Source: Flavobacteriaceae bacterium (GTDB taxonomy: Bacteria > Bacteroidota > Bacteroidia > Flavobacteriales > Flavobacteriaceae). From it: 15,063 bases of DNA. The first letter of the stretch is position 1; the number at the start of each line of letters is the position of its first letter. The notes under the pieces were generated by a model that saw only the letters and a list, made by a program, of their open reading frames with translations, made no database searches and had not been told where the DNA came from. This document shows, piece by piece, positions 7,790-15,063 of this stretch. Location: assembly GCA_029238555.1 (NCBI GenBank), contig JAQWFV010000092.1, positions 1 through 15,063 on the forward strand, written 5' to 3'. The translations under genes and the position numbers were made by a program.

Positions 7790-10234
7790 TTAAAAGTTTC
7801 CCACTCGGATAATGTCTGCAAAAATACCAGAGGCTGTAACGGCGGCACCCGCACCCGCGCCTTTAATAATCATAGGCTGGTTCGGATAGCGTTCTGTATA
7901 AAACAAGACAATATTATCACTTCCTTCTAAAGCATAAAAATCGTGACCCTGGGGTATTTCTTGAAGCCCCACGGAAGCTTTTCCATCTTTAAAGCTGGCC
8001 ACGTATTTTAGTTTTGCGCCTTTGGCCGATGCCTTTTGGTACATATCTTGGAAATCTCCTTCATATTTGATTAAACTGTCAAAGAAGGCTTCATTAGATT
8101 TCGTTTCTAGACTTTCTGCCGGTAAGAATGCGTTGTTCTCAATATCTGATATTTCCATGACATGACCACTCTCTCTCGCTAGGATTAGTATTTTACGCAT
8201 AACGTCTATTCCGCTTAGATCTATAGTTGGGTCTGGCTCAGTATAGCCCTCTTCCTGAGCTTGCTTCACCACATCGTGGAAAGTAGTTTGATCATTAAAA
8301 TGATTAAACACAAAATTTAAACTGCCAGAAAGTACGGCTTGAATTTCTTTTATCTCATCTCCAGAGGCTACGAGGTTTTTAAGCGTGTCTATAATGGGTA
8401 ATCCAGCTCCTACATTCGTTTCAAATAAGAAAGAAGCATTATAAGTCCTGGCCAAATCTTTGAGTTTTCTATAATTTGGATAGGCAGAGGCACAGGCAAT
8501 TTTGTTACAAGTAACTACAGAAATACTCTTGGAAAGATAATCTGCGTAAGTGTTTGCCACCACATCACTCGCGGTATTGTCTACAAAAATGGCATTTCTG
8601 AGGTTTAGATCTGTTATTTTTTGTAAGAACAAGGCTTGGTCTGCTTTTTCTCCATTGGAAAGTAAATTTTGCCAATTTTTGAGGTCTATTCCGTCTGAGG
8701 CAAAACACATGGTCCTAGAATTACTCATGCCAATAACCCTTACAGAGAGTTTTAACTGCTTTTTAAGGTAGTCTTTTTGTTGGGCCAATTGCGCCAATAA
8801 TTTAGCCCCTACATTTCCTACCCCCATAACAAAGAGGTTTAACTGTTTAATATTTTCTTCGAAGAATACTTCATGTAGTGCATTCAAGGCTTTTTTAACG
8901 TCTGTTTTTTCTATTACCGCGGAGATATTTCGTTCAGAAGCCCCTTGAGCTATAGCCCTGATATTGACATTGTTTTTACCTAGGGTGGCAAACATTTTAC
9001 CACTTAGACCTTGGTGCTTTTTCATCTGATCACCTACCAACGCAATAATGGCCAAATCATTTTCTGCAATCACCGCTTTAATTTTACCCTGTGACATTTC
9101 AAATTCGAAGGCTTCATTTACGAGTGCCACTGCGGTTGAAGTGTCTTCTGCAGCAATACCTACACAGATAGAATGTTCTGAAGAAGCTTGTGTAATTAAT
9201 ACCACACTTATTTTTGCATTGGAGAGCACTTCGAAAAATCTTTTAGATATTCCTGGAATACCCACCATGCCTGGTCCTTCTAATGAAATTAAGGCTATAT
9301 TTTCTACATGGCTAATGCCTTGTACTGTTTTGTTTCCTTCTGAAGTTTGTTTTTGTATTAGTGTACCTACCGCATGAGGTTCAAAAGTGTTTTTAATGGC
9401 AATAGGAATTTGCTTTTGTAATACCGGTTGAATGGTAGGGGGGTAGAGCACTTTAGCGCCAAAATGAGACAACTCCATGGCCTCTTCATATGAAATGCTA
9501 ATGATGGGTCTGGCTTGCTTTACCAATTTTGGATTGGCGGTAAACATCCCACTTACGTCGGTGTATATTTCAAGCAATACTGCGTCTAGAGCAGCTGCCA
9601 CTATAGCTGCAGTAAAATCTGAACCACCCCTTCCTAATGTAGTTGCAACACCATCTGTGCTAGAAGCAATAAAGCCACCCATCACTACAATAGCGTTTTT
9701 ATTGTCCCCATTGAATGCTTTCAATTTTTGATTGGTGAGCGGGTAGTTAACAGTTGCTTTACCGTGCAATTGGTCTGTGGTGATGAGTGTTCTCGCGTCT
9801 GCATGAAGGGCGTCTAAGCCTTGAGACTTAAAGTAAGCACTGATAATATAAGAGGACAATAGTTCTCCAAAGCTCACTATTTTGTCTGAGAGTTTTGGTG
9901 TTATTTCTCCGATGAGGAAAGCTCCTTCTAAAAGGGTTTCTAAGGTGTTTAATGCCGCTTTAATCTGGCTTAAGATTCCAGCCTGATCATTGGTTGGAAT
10001 CAGAGATTTTACCGTGTCTAAGTGCCTTTTTTCAATCTCGTTTAAGGGTATTTTGTATTGGGGATCTTGATGGGCTGCTGAAGCGGCGGTTTCAAGTAAT
10101 AAATCCGTTACGCCACCAAGTGCAGAAACAATAACATATTGTTTTTTATAGGCGTTCTGTTGAACGATATTTTTTACAAGACTGATATTTTGTGCGTTGG
10201 CTACTGAGGTACCACCGAATTTTAAAACATTCAT
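7790..10234 (-). CDS. thrA: Bifunctional aspartokinase / homoserine dehydrogenase
   Basis: This 814-residue fusion carries out the first and third steps of the aspartate pathway: ATP-dependent phosphorylation of aspartate and NAD(P)H-dependent reduction of aspartate semialdehyde to homoserine. The length is close to E. coli ThrA (820). The aspartokinase part starts with V3-L-K-F-G-G-T-S10 and contains G201-R-G-G-S-D-F-T-A-A210. Two ACT-type regulatory blocks follow (about residues 315-360 and 398-446; I-S-L-E-G-P-G-M-V-G-I-P-G and A-L-V-G-D-Q-M motifs), consistent with amino acid feedback inhibition, threonine being the expected effector. The dehydrogenase part begins with the Rossmann loop G471-V-G-N-V-G476 and has the N-K-I-A-C-A lysine motif and the G-Y-T-E-P-D-P-T-I-D-L-S-G-I-D signature. 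It is preceded by a Thr-rich leader frame (10384-10289), suggesting that translation of Thr codons controls its expression. Confidence 0.98.
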   Translation of the reverse strand: MNVLKFGGTSVANAQNISLVKNIVQQNAYKKQYVIVSALGGVTDLLLETAASAAHQDPQYKIPLNEIEKRHLDTVKSLIPTNDQAGILSQIKAALNTLETLLEGAFLIGEITPKLSDKIVSFGELLSSYIISAYFKSQGLDALHADARTLITTDQLHGKATVNYPLTNQKLKAFNGDNKNAIVVMGGFIASSTDGVATTLGRGGSDFTAAIVAAALDAVLLEIYTDVSGMFTANPKLVKQARPIISISYEEAMELSHFGAKVLYPPTIQPVLQKQIPIAIKNTFEPHAVGTLIQKQTSEGNKTVQGISHVENIALISLEGPGMVGIPGISKRFFEVLSNAKISVVLITQASSEHSICVGIAAEDTSTAVALVNEAFEFEMSQGKIKAVIAENDLAIIALVGDQMKKHQGLSGKMFATLGKNNVNIRAIAQGASERNISAVIEKTDVKKALNALHEVFFEENIKQLNLFVMGVGNVGAKLLAQLAQQKDYLKKQLKLSVRVIGMSNSRTMCFASDGIDLKNWQNLLSNGEKADQALFLQKITDLNLRNAIFVDNTASDVVANTYADYLSKSISVVTCNKIACASAYPNYRKLKDLARTYNASFLFETNVGAGLPIIDTLKNLVASGDEIKEIQAVLSGSLNFVFNHFNDQTTFHDVVKQAQEEGYTEPDPTIDLSGIDVMRKILILARESGHVMEISDIENNAFLPAESLETKSNEAFFDSLIKYEGDFQDMYQKASAKGAKLKYVASFKDGKASVGLQEIPQGHDFYALEGSDNIVLFYTERYPNQPMIIKGAGAGAAVTASGIFADIIRVGNF

Positions 10235-10288
10235 GGGTTAGTTTTTAAAAATAAAAAAAATAAATAAATAGGTTGCGGAAGTAATCAT
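10235..10288 (-). promoter_or_regulatory. thrA: U-rich leader RNA between the leader peptide stop and thrA
   Basis: The 54 bases after the leader stop read, as RNA, an AGAUGAUUACUUCCGCAACC-like segment and then a long U-rich tract with interspersed A (about 10245-10272) before the thrA ATG. A U-rich tract is what an intrinsic attenuator would end in, but the only hairpin directly upstream is weak: GGGGUA (10298-10293 region) pairing with UACUUCC with one bulge and two G-U pairs. The same GGGGU can instead pair with ACCCC inside the leader frame. GAUGAUU (10289-10283) is also complementary to AAUCAUC just before the leader ATG (10396-10390). Seen: the pairings. Inferred: that they act as a switch. 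Confidence 0.4.
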
Positions 10289-10384
10289 CTAGTACCCCAA
10301 AGGGGTTCCTGTAGTAGTAGTAATAGCAAATGTGCTCGTTAGATTACGAGTGCCTGTAGTTTCAATACGAAGTGAAAATGGCAT
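10289..10384 (-). CDS. thrL: Threonine-rich leader peptide of the thrABC operon
   Basis: A complete 31-codon frame runs from ATG (10384-10382) to TAG (10291-10289), preceded in frame by a TGA, so the ATG is the only possible ATG start. It encodes 10 threonines (residues 9, 10, 12, 16, 18, 22-25 and 27) and two isoleucines (7 and 21); residues 21-27 read ITTTTGT. E. coli ThrL has the same character (runs of Thr and Ile followed by Gly). The frame lies directly ahead of thrA on the same strand, starts 19 bases after a good -7 box and ends 54 bases before the thrA ATG. The peptide itself is expected to be functionless; when charged Thr-tRNA is scarce the ribosome would stall at codons 22-25 and change folding of the leader RNA. 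The symbol thrL is given by analogy, not homology. Chance occurrence is possible but unlikely given the composition and placement. Confidence 0.82.
   Translation of the reverse strand: MPFSLRIETTGTRNLTSTFAITTTTGTPLGY
10294..10306 (-). promoter_or_regulatory. Hairpin overlapping the end of the Thr leader frame
   Basis: The minus-strand RNA contains ACCCC-UUU-GGGGU, a perfect 5-bp stem with a 3-base loop. It covers leader codons 27-31, immediately after the Thr run. A ribosome that finishes the frame would cover and melt this stem, whereas one stalled at codons 22-25 would sit at its edge. It shares its GGGGU arm with a weaker downstream pairing to UACUUCC, so the two are mutually exclusive. 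Confidence 0.45.
10335..10350 (-). promoter_or_regulatory. Small hairpin within the Thr leader frame
   Basis: The leader RNA contains CUCGU (10350-10346) and ACGAG (10339-10335) separated by a 6-base loop, a perfect 5-bp stem in codons 12-17, upstream of the main Thr run. It could act as a pause hairpin in transcription, as the first stem of known attenuators does, but this role is inferred from position only. Confidence 0.35.
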
Positions 10385-10403
10385 GCTTTGATGATTTATA
10401 AAT

Positions 10404-10411
10404 CAAATATA
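10404..10411 (-). promoter_or_regulatory. -7 promoter box of the thr leader-thrABC operon
   Basis: The minus strand reads TATATTTG, an exact match to the Bacteroidota -7 element TAnnTTTG, ending 19 bases before the leader ATG. Transcription would start shortly downstream, leaving a very short 5' untranslated part. The -33 TTG is not present at proper spacing (ATG occurs instead, 19 bases upstream). The box abuts a perfect 12-base palindrome (GATTTATAAATC, 10393-10404), which might be an operator or chance in AT-rich DNA. Confidence 0.5.
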
Positions 10412-10521
10412 AACAAATGCACCACCTGAGCATTGTAAAACACTTATTTTTAGTAGATGTGTAATTTTAGATACTTTTTGATGAGAATTTATAGATATAT
10501 ACGCTAAAATGGAGGTATATC
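10412..10521. other. AT-rich spacer between the clpC terminator and the thr promoter
   Basis: These roughly 110 bases hold no supported gene. On the minus strand they lie upstream of the candidate thr promoter and could hold upstream regulatory sequence, but I see no repeat or recognisable operator. Confidence 0.5.
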
Positions 10522-10552
10522 AAAAAAGCCGCTCCAACGGAGCGGCTTTTTT
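10522..10552 (-). terminator. Intrinsic terminator after clpC, symmetric in both directions
   Basis: An 8-bp GC-rich stem (10528-10535 with 10539-10546, GCCGCTCC/GGAGCGGC) with a 3-base AAC loop is flanked by six A on the left and six T on the right, so the paired stem can extend to 14 bp. It lies 22 bases past the clpC stop and would end clpC transcripts. Because the flanks are A6 and T6, it also works as a terminator for plus-strand transcripts. It insulates the thr operon promoter from clpC read-through. Confidence 0.95.
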
Positions 10553-10573
10553 GACAGGCTGTATATTTTTCCA

Positions 10574-13129
10574 TTAAGAGGCTTCAGATGACTCCTCTGC
10601 TTTTTTAATGGTAACCTTTAGTTTTTCATCATCACTGGCATCTCTGTCCAATGAAATGGTGTCTCCAGAGACCAAATTAGCATTGACTATCTGCTCCGCC
10701 AAACTGTCTTCAATATACTTTTGTATGGCTCTTTTTAGTGGTCTTGCGCCAAACTGTTTGTCAAATCCTTTTTCAGCAATAAAATCTTTTGCCTTTTTGG
10801 ACAGTTTCAATTGGTAGCCCAGACCTTCAATTCTCTTGAATAACTTCTTTAACTCAATATCAATGATCAAGTGAATGTCTTCTTGCTCAAGGGCGTTAAA
10901 GATAACAATGTCGTCTATTCTGTTGAGAAATTCAGGGGCAAATGCCTTTTTGAGGGCATTTTCTATGACGCCTTTATTATGCTTGTCTGACTGTGCTTTC
11001 ATAGAAGCAGTTCCAAAACCAACCCCTTGACCAAAGTCTTTGAGTTGTCTAGACCCAATATTGGAGGTCATAATAATAATGGTGTTTCTAAAATCAATCT
11101 TACGACCTAAACTATCTGTTAAATAACCGTCGTCTAATACTTGTAGCATGGTGTTAAACACATCTGGATGCGCTTTTTCTACCTCGTCCAAAAGAATTAC
11201 AGCATAAGGTTTACGCCTTACTTTTTCTGTTAACTGCCCCCCTTCTTCATAACCCACATAGCCAGGAGGGGAACCTATTAATCTAGAAATGGCAAATTTC
11301 TCCATATACTCACTCATGTCTATACGAATGAGCGATTCTTCAGAGTCAAACAATTCCTTAGCCAATACTTTAGCCAACTGAGTTTTTCCTACCCCTGTTT
11401 GGCCTAAAAATATAAAAGAACCAATGGGTTTGTTAGGGTCTTTTAATCCAGCCCTATTTCTTTGAATAGCCTTGGCTACTTTTGCAACTGCTTCGCTCTG
11501 ACCAATAACCGCTTCTTGAATAATCTCTGGTAATTTGGCCAATTTTGTGCTCTCTGCCTGTGCAATTCTAGTCACAGGAATACCACTCATCATAGATACT
11601 ACATCTGCCACATGGTTATCTGTAACAACCTCTTTATGTAATTTGCTCTCCGCTTCCCACTGGTCTTGGGCGTCTTGAAGGGCTTTTTCCAGTTTTTTCT
11701 CGTCGTCTCTCAGTTTGGCTGCCTCTTCATAACGCTGCTTTTTCACTACAGTGTTCTTTTCTTCCCGAACAGTTTCTAGCTGGTTTTCTAAACTGACAAT
11801 CTGCTTGGGTACATTCATATTGGTAATATGAACTCTAGAACCCACTTCATCTAGCGCGTCAATAGCCTTGTCTGGTAAGAATCTGTCTGTAATATAGCGG
11901 TCCGTTAGCGTCACACATGCTTCTAATGCCTCCTCGGTATAGCTCACATTGTGGTGGTCTTCGTATTTGGGTTTAATATTTTTTAAAATCTCTATGGTCT
12001 CTTCTACTGAGGTGGGTTCCACAATGACTTTTTGAAACCTTCTTTCCAAGGCACCGTCTTTTTCTATATGTTGTCTGAACTCATCTAAAGTAGTAGCACC
12101 AATACATTGTATCTCTCCTCTAGCCAAGGCTGGTTTAAACATATTAGAAGCGTCTAAACTTCCTGTAGCACCACCTGCACCTACAATAGTGTGAATTTCA
12201 TCTATAAATAAGATAATGTCGTCGTTTTTTTCCAATTCATTCATGACCGCTTTCATACGCTCTTCGAATTGACCACGGTATTTTGTGCCCGCTACTAAGG
12301 AGGCCAGATCTAAAGTAACCACCCTTTTGTTGAACAGTACCCTTGAGACCTTTTTTTGTATGATTCTAAGCGCCAAACCTTCTGCAATGGCACTTTTACC
12401 CACTCCGGGTTCACCGATTAATAGGGGGTTGTTTTTCTTTCTGCGGCTTAAAATTTGAGACACACGCTCTATTTCTTTTTGTCTTCCTACCACAGGATCT
12501 AAGCGGTTTTCTTCTGCCATCTGGGTGAGGTCTCTACCAAAGTTGTCAAGAACAGGAGTTTTTGATTTTTTACCTGACTTGTTGGCAGTTGTGCCACCTC
12601 CAAAAGATTCTCCAGCAGCTTCTTCTGAGTCAGACTCACTTGAGAAAGAAGCCTCGGTTGGTCCGCTGGTATAATCGTCGTCTGAAGTGATCATAGATTT
12701 AAACTGCTCTTTAACACCGTCGTAGTCTACCATCATTTTTTGCAACAATTTGGTGGTAGGGTCATTCTCGTTTCTGAGAATACACAACAACAAATGCGCC
12801 GTATTAATAGCTGTACTCTGAAAGAGTTTGGCTTCTAAGAAAGTGGTTTTTAAGGCCCTTTCTGCTTGTCTGGTGAGGTGGAGGTTCTTTTTGTCCTGAT
12901 GCACCAAACTAGGGTTTGGATTTGCCGGACTAAGGATTTCTACCTTTCTTCTCAGGTGTTCTAAGTCTACTGATAAGGCGTCTAAGATGCTAATGGCTTT
13001 TCCGCCTCCATCTCTTAATAAACCCAACATTAGGTGCTCCGTTCCAATAAAGTCATGCCCCAATCTAAGGGCTTCTTCTTTACTGTAGGCAATTACGTCT
13101 TTTACTCTAGGTGAAAAATTATCATCCAT
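10574..13129 (-). CDS. clpC: ClpC-type AAA+ unfoldase of the Clp protease
   Basis: This 851-residue Hsp100 protein unfolds substrates with ATP and feeds them to ClpP in the cytoplasm. The N-terminal Clp repeat domain spans about residues 1-145 (F-S-P-R-V-K-D-V-I-A-Y-S, H-D-F-I-G-T-E-H-L-M-L-G-L-L). A low-complexity Ser/Glu/Gly linker lies near 150-185. The first AAA+ module has Walker A G239-E-P-G-V-G-K-S246 and F-I-D-E-I-H; the second has G576-Q-T-G-V-G-K-T583 and I-L-L-D-E-V-E-K-A-H. A UVR-like coiled coil (Y-E-E-A-A-K-L-R-D-D-E, about 460-500) sits between them, which marks ClpC rather than ClpA or ClpB. I chose the ATG at 13129 (M-D-D-N-F-S-P-R): a frame extended by 7 codons needs a TTG at 13150 that overlaps a candidate -7 promoter box. 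The gene stands alone, with its own terminator downstream; no mcsA or mcsB is nearby. Confidence 0.96.
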   Translation of the reverse strand: MDDNFSPRVKDVIAYSKEEALRLGHDFIGTEHLMLGLLRDGGGKAISILDALSVDLEHLRRKVEILSPANPNPSLVHQDKKNLHLTRQAERALKTTFLEAKLFQSTAINTAHLLLCILRNENDPTTKLLQKMMVDYDGVKEQFKSMITSDDDYTSGPTEASFSSESDSEEAAGESFGGGTTANKSGKKSKTPVLDNFGRDLTQMAEENRLDPVVGRQKEIERVSQILSRRKKNNPLLIGEPGVGKSAIAEGLALRIIQKKVSRVLFNKRVVTLDLASLVAGTKYRGQFEERMKAVMNELEKNDDIILFIDEIHTIVGAGGATGSLDASNMFKPALARGEIQCIGATTLDEFRQHIEKDGALERRFQKVIVEPTSVEETIEILKNIKPKYEDHHNVSYTEEALEACVTLTDRYITDRFLPDKAIDALDEVGSRVHITNMNVPKQIVSLENQLETVREEKNTVVKKQRYEEAAKLRDDEKKLEKALQDAQDQWEAESKLHKEVVTDNHVADVVSMMSGIPVTRIAQAESTKLAKLPEIIQEAVIGQSEAVAKVAKAIQRNRAGLKDPNKPIGSFIFLGQTGVGKTQLAKVLAKELFDSEESLIRIDMSEYMEKFAISRLIGSPPGYVGYEEGGQLTEKVRRKPYAVILLDEVEKAHPDVFNTMLQVLDDGYLTDSLGRKIDFRNTIIIMTSNIGSRQLKDFGQGVGFGTASMKAQSDKHNKGVIENALKKAFAPEFLNRIDDIVIFNALEQEDIHLIIDIELKKLFKRIEGLGYQLKLSKKAKDFIAEKGFDKQFGARPLKRAIQKYIEDSLAEQIVNANLVSGDTISLDRDASDDEKLKVTIKKAEESSEAS

Positions 13130-13147
13130 AAACCTGTTGTTTATACT

Positions 13148-13155
13148 CAAAAATA
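13148..13155 (-). promoter_or_regulatory. Candidate -7 promoter box of clpC
   Basis: The minus strand reads TATTTTTG, matching TAnnTTTG, ending 18 bases before the chosen clpC ATG. A TTG occurs 24 bases upstream, one base beyond the usual spacing range. The box overlaps the alternative TTG start codon at 13150, which argues for the shorter protein. Confidence 0.4.
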
Positions 13156-13384
13156 CTAAATCTTTTTAGCACTTATTTACAAATACTATTCCTTTTTGTA
13201 ATATATGACACAATTGACAAAAAATCATTCGCTTGTCCAAACAAGTGAGCGTTATTTTATGAACTATTTATCCTATTATGTATGTTGATAAATTATTTAA
13301 TAAAGTCCTTTTTAACTTCCCCTAAAGCATCCAAATTATGTATATTGGCTTGATTTTTTAATGAATAATGAATAGCTTTTTAAT
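13156..13384. other. Divergent intergenic region between clpC and gyrA
   Basis: These AT-rich bases must contain the gyrA promoter, but I find no exact TAnnTTTG with a spaced TTG on the plus strand; TATATTGG at 13341-13348 is the nearest candidate with one mismatch. An imperfect inverted repeat with a CTTGT/ACAAG core (13232-13236 and 13241-13245) lies mid-region and could be an operator or chance. No gene is supported here. Confidence 0.4.
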
Positions 13385-15063
13385 ATGGCAGAAGGAGAAA
13401 AATTAATTCCTATTAACATAGACGATGAAATGAAGTCTGCCTACATAGATTATTCTATGTCGGTGATTGTATCACGTGCCTTACCAGATGTAAGAGATGG
13501 TTTAAAACCTGTACACCGAAGGGTGTTGTTTGGTATGCATGAGTTGGGTGTTAGAGCAACAAGCGCCCATAAAAAATCTGCGAGAATTGTTGGAGAAGTT
13601 TTGGGTAAGTATCACCCACACGGAGATACCTCAGTATACGACACCATGGTACGTATGGCTCAAGAATGGAGTTTGCGTTATATGCTCGTAGACGGCCAGG
13701 GTAACTTTGGTTCCATTGACGGAGATAGTCCTGCAGCCATGCGTTATACGGAAGCCCGTATGCGTAAGATTGCAGACGACATGCTTATAGATATTGACAA
13801 GGATACGGTAGACCACCAGTTGAACTTTGACGACACTTTAGAAGAGCCCAAAGTACTGCCTACAAGAATTCCCAACCTATTGGTCAATGGTGCTTCTGGA
13901 ATTGCAGTAGGTATGGCAACCAATATGCCGCCACACAACCTCTCTGAGGTAGTAGACGGAACTATAGCCTATATAGAAAACCCTAATATTGAAATAGATG
14001 AACTCATCACCCATATTAAGGCGCCAGACTTTCCTACGGGAGGGGTGATCTTTGGATATGAAGGGGTGAAAGAAGCTTTTCATACTGGAAGGGGTAGGGT
14101 CGTTGTTCGTGCAAAGGCTATCATAGAAGAGGTACAAGGTAGGGAGTGTATTATTGTGACGGAGATTCCTTATCAAGTGAATAAGGCAGACATGATCAAG
14201 AAAACAGCAGACTTGGTCAATGAAAAGAAAATTGAGGGTATTGCCACTATTAGAGATGAATCCGATAGAAATGGAATGCGTATTGTGTACATCTTAAAAA
14301 GAGATGCAATTCCAAACATTGTATTAAATACCCTGTACAAATACACTTCGCTCCAATCTTCTTTTAGTGTCAATAATATTGCACTTGTCAATGGAAGGCC
14401 TCAGCAATTAAATGTCAAGGAAATGATCCACTATTTTGTGGAGCACAGGCATGAAGTTGTAGTGAGAAGAACCCAATTTGAATTAAAGAAAGCAGAAGAT
14501 AGGGCCCACATCCTAGAAGGTCTAATCATAGCTTCAGACAATATAGATGAGGTGATTAAGCTCATAAGAGCTTCTTCAAGTCCAGATGAGGCTAGAGAAT
14601 CTTTAATGGAGCGTTTTAAATTGTCTGAGATTCAAGCCAAGGCCATTGTAGAAATGCGCCTGCGTCAATTGACCGGTCTTGAACAAGATAAGTTAAGAAA
14701 CGAGTACAACGATATTATTGCTACCATTGCAGATCTTAAAGATATTTTAGCAGATAAGGAGCGCAGAATGACCATTATTAAAGAGGAACTCCAGGAGGTG
14801 AAAGCCAAGTACGGAGACGAACGTCGTTCTGAGATAAACTACGCAGGAGGAAGCCTGAGTATAGAAGACATGATTCCAGATGAGCAGGTGGTGATTACCA
14901 TTTCTCATGCAGGTTATATTAAGAGAACGCCACTTTCTGAGTACAAGACTCAGAACAGAGGGGGTGTAGGACAAAAGGCATCGGCGACAAGAAATGAAGA
15001 TTTCTTGGAGCACTTATTTGTGGGAACCAACCACCAATATATGTTGTTCTTTACCCAAAGTGG
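13385..15063 (+). CDS. gyrA: DNA gyrase subunit A, 3' end outside the window
   Basis: GyrA is the DNA-cleaving and rejoining subunit of gyrase (A2B2), which introduces negative supercoils. About 559 codons are visible of the roughly 830-870 usual for the family; the C-terminal DNA-wrapping beta-pinwheel is mostly cut off by the right edge. The start ATG at 13385 gives [12 protein letters not shown], a normal N-terminus. The breakage-reunion domain shows H44-R-R, the quinolone-resistance region Y76-H-P-H-G-D-T82-S-V-Y-D86, and the catalytic tyrosine Y121 in A-A-M-R-Y-T-E. The tower and coiled-coil region follow to about residue 500, with L-R-Q-L-T-G-L-E. The position equivalent to E. coli Ser83 is Thr82 and that of Asp87 is Asp86. 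It is divergent from clpC. Confidence 0.98.
   Translation, partial: MAEGEKLIPINIDDEMKSAYIDYSMSVIVSRALPDVRDGLKPVHRRVLFGMHELGVRATSAHKKSARIVGEVLGKYHPHGDTSVYDTMVRMAQEWSLRYMLVDGQGNFGSIDGDSPAAMRYTEARMRKIADDMLIDIDKDTVDHQLNFDDTLEEPKVLPTRIPNLLVNGASGIAVGMATNMPPHNLSEVVDGTIAYIENPNIEIDELITHIKAPDFPTGGVIFGYEGVKEAFHTGRGRVVVRAKAIIEEVQGRECIIVTEIPYQVNKADMIKKTADLVNEKKIEGIATIRDESDRNGMRIVYILKRDAIPNIVLNTLYKYTSLQSSFSVNNIALVNGRPQQLNVKEMIHYFVEHRHEVVVRRTQFELKKAEDRAHILEGLIIASDNIDEVIKLIRASSSPDEARESLMERFKLSEIQAKAIVEMRLRQLTGLEQDKLRNEYNDIIATIADLKDILADKERRMTIIKEELQEVKAKYGDERRSEINYAGGSLSIEDMIPDEQVVITISHAGYIKRTPLSEYKTQNRGGVGQKASATRNEDFLEHLFVGTNHQYMLFFTQS

Noticed and set aside
9048..9377. 109-residue plus-strand open frame opposite thrA
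   Set aside because: It lies entirely inside the strongly supported thrA frame, has no recognisable domain and no start signals; similar antisense frames occur opposite most genes here.
7790..10234. thrA fusion as a novel gene fusion
   Set aside because: Bifunctional aspartokinase/homoserine dehydrogenase is well known in enterobacteria and Bacteroidota, and the length and domain order are normal.
10311..10325. GTA trinucleotide microsatellite
   Set aside because: The repeated triplets are the antisense of consecutive ACT/ACA Thr codons in the leader frame, which explains them better than a repeat tract.
13230..13251. Inverted repeat in the clpC-gyrA gap as a regulator site or terminator
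   Set aside because: Only a 5-bp CTTGT/ACAAG core pairs, there is no T-run, and the outer bases need a bulge; too weak for a separate claim.
13631..14391. Several minus-strand open frames opposite gyrA
   Set aside because: They overlap the highly conserved gyrase domain, contain no known motif and reflect codon bias of gyrA.
1..15063. Defence system, prophage, transposon or CRISPR array
   Set aside because: All long frames are core metabolic or housekeeping genes; no integrase, transposase, regularly spaced repeats, terminal inverted repeats or tRNA attachment sites were seen.

Overview
The window looks like a core-genome stretch of a marine-type or environmental member of the Bacteroidota, most likely family Flavobacteriaceae. 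Supporting signs are moderate AT-richness, a YebC with the Bacteroidota-style start MGRAFEFRKARK, a fused aspartokinase/homoserine dehydrogenase followed by thrB and thrC, a ClpC-type unfoldase next to gyrA, weak or absent Shine-Dalgarno sequences, and several boxes resembling the Bacteroidota -7 promoter element (TAnnTTTG). No mobile element, CRISPR array, rRNA or tRNA was seen.

Layout. Positions 1-2885 form a minus-strand cluster, read from right to left: gcvT (glycine cleavage T protein), an RmlD/SDR-like NAD(P)-binding protein, a pterin-4a-carbinolamine dehydratase and yebC (cut by the window edge). Divergent from gcvT is a two-gene plus-strand unit (3005-5517). It encodes two proteins with signal peptides: a metal-dependent Xaa-Pro aminopeptidase (M24B) and a PqqB-like metallo-beta-lactamase-fold protein. 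This unit runs convergently into the minus-strand threonine operon thrA-thrB-thrC (10234 down to 5523), leaving only 5 bases between stop codons. Further right come clpC (minus) and, divergently, gyrA (plus, cut by the right edge).

The most interesting feature lies in the 339-base gap between clpC and thrA. The minus strand carries a complete 31-codon reading frame (10384-10289) with 10 threonines, including an Ile-Thr-Thr-Thr-Thr-Gly-Thr block near its end. It begins 19 bases after a good -7 box and ends 54 bases before thrA. It strongly resembles a threonine-operon leader peptide and suggests that thrABC is controlled by ribosome stalling at Thr codons. The leader RNA contains mutually exclusive pairings, but it has no strong classical terminator before its U-rich tract, so the exact mechanism is open. 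A strong, symmetric intrinsic terminator (10522-10552) separates clpC from this unit.

Functionally, thrA, thrB and thrC together cover aspartate phosphorylation, homoserine formation, homoserine phosphorylation and threonine synthesis; aspartate-semialdehyde dehydrogenase is encoded elsewhere. The gcvT cluster is linked to one-carbon/pterin chemistry by two of its members. The remaining genes are housekeeping: translation or transcription factor (yebC), protein quality control (clpC) and DNA supercoiling (gyrA).
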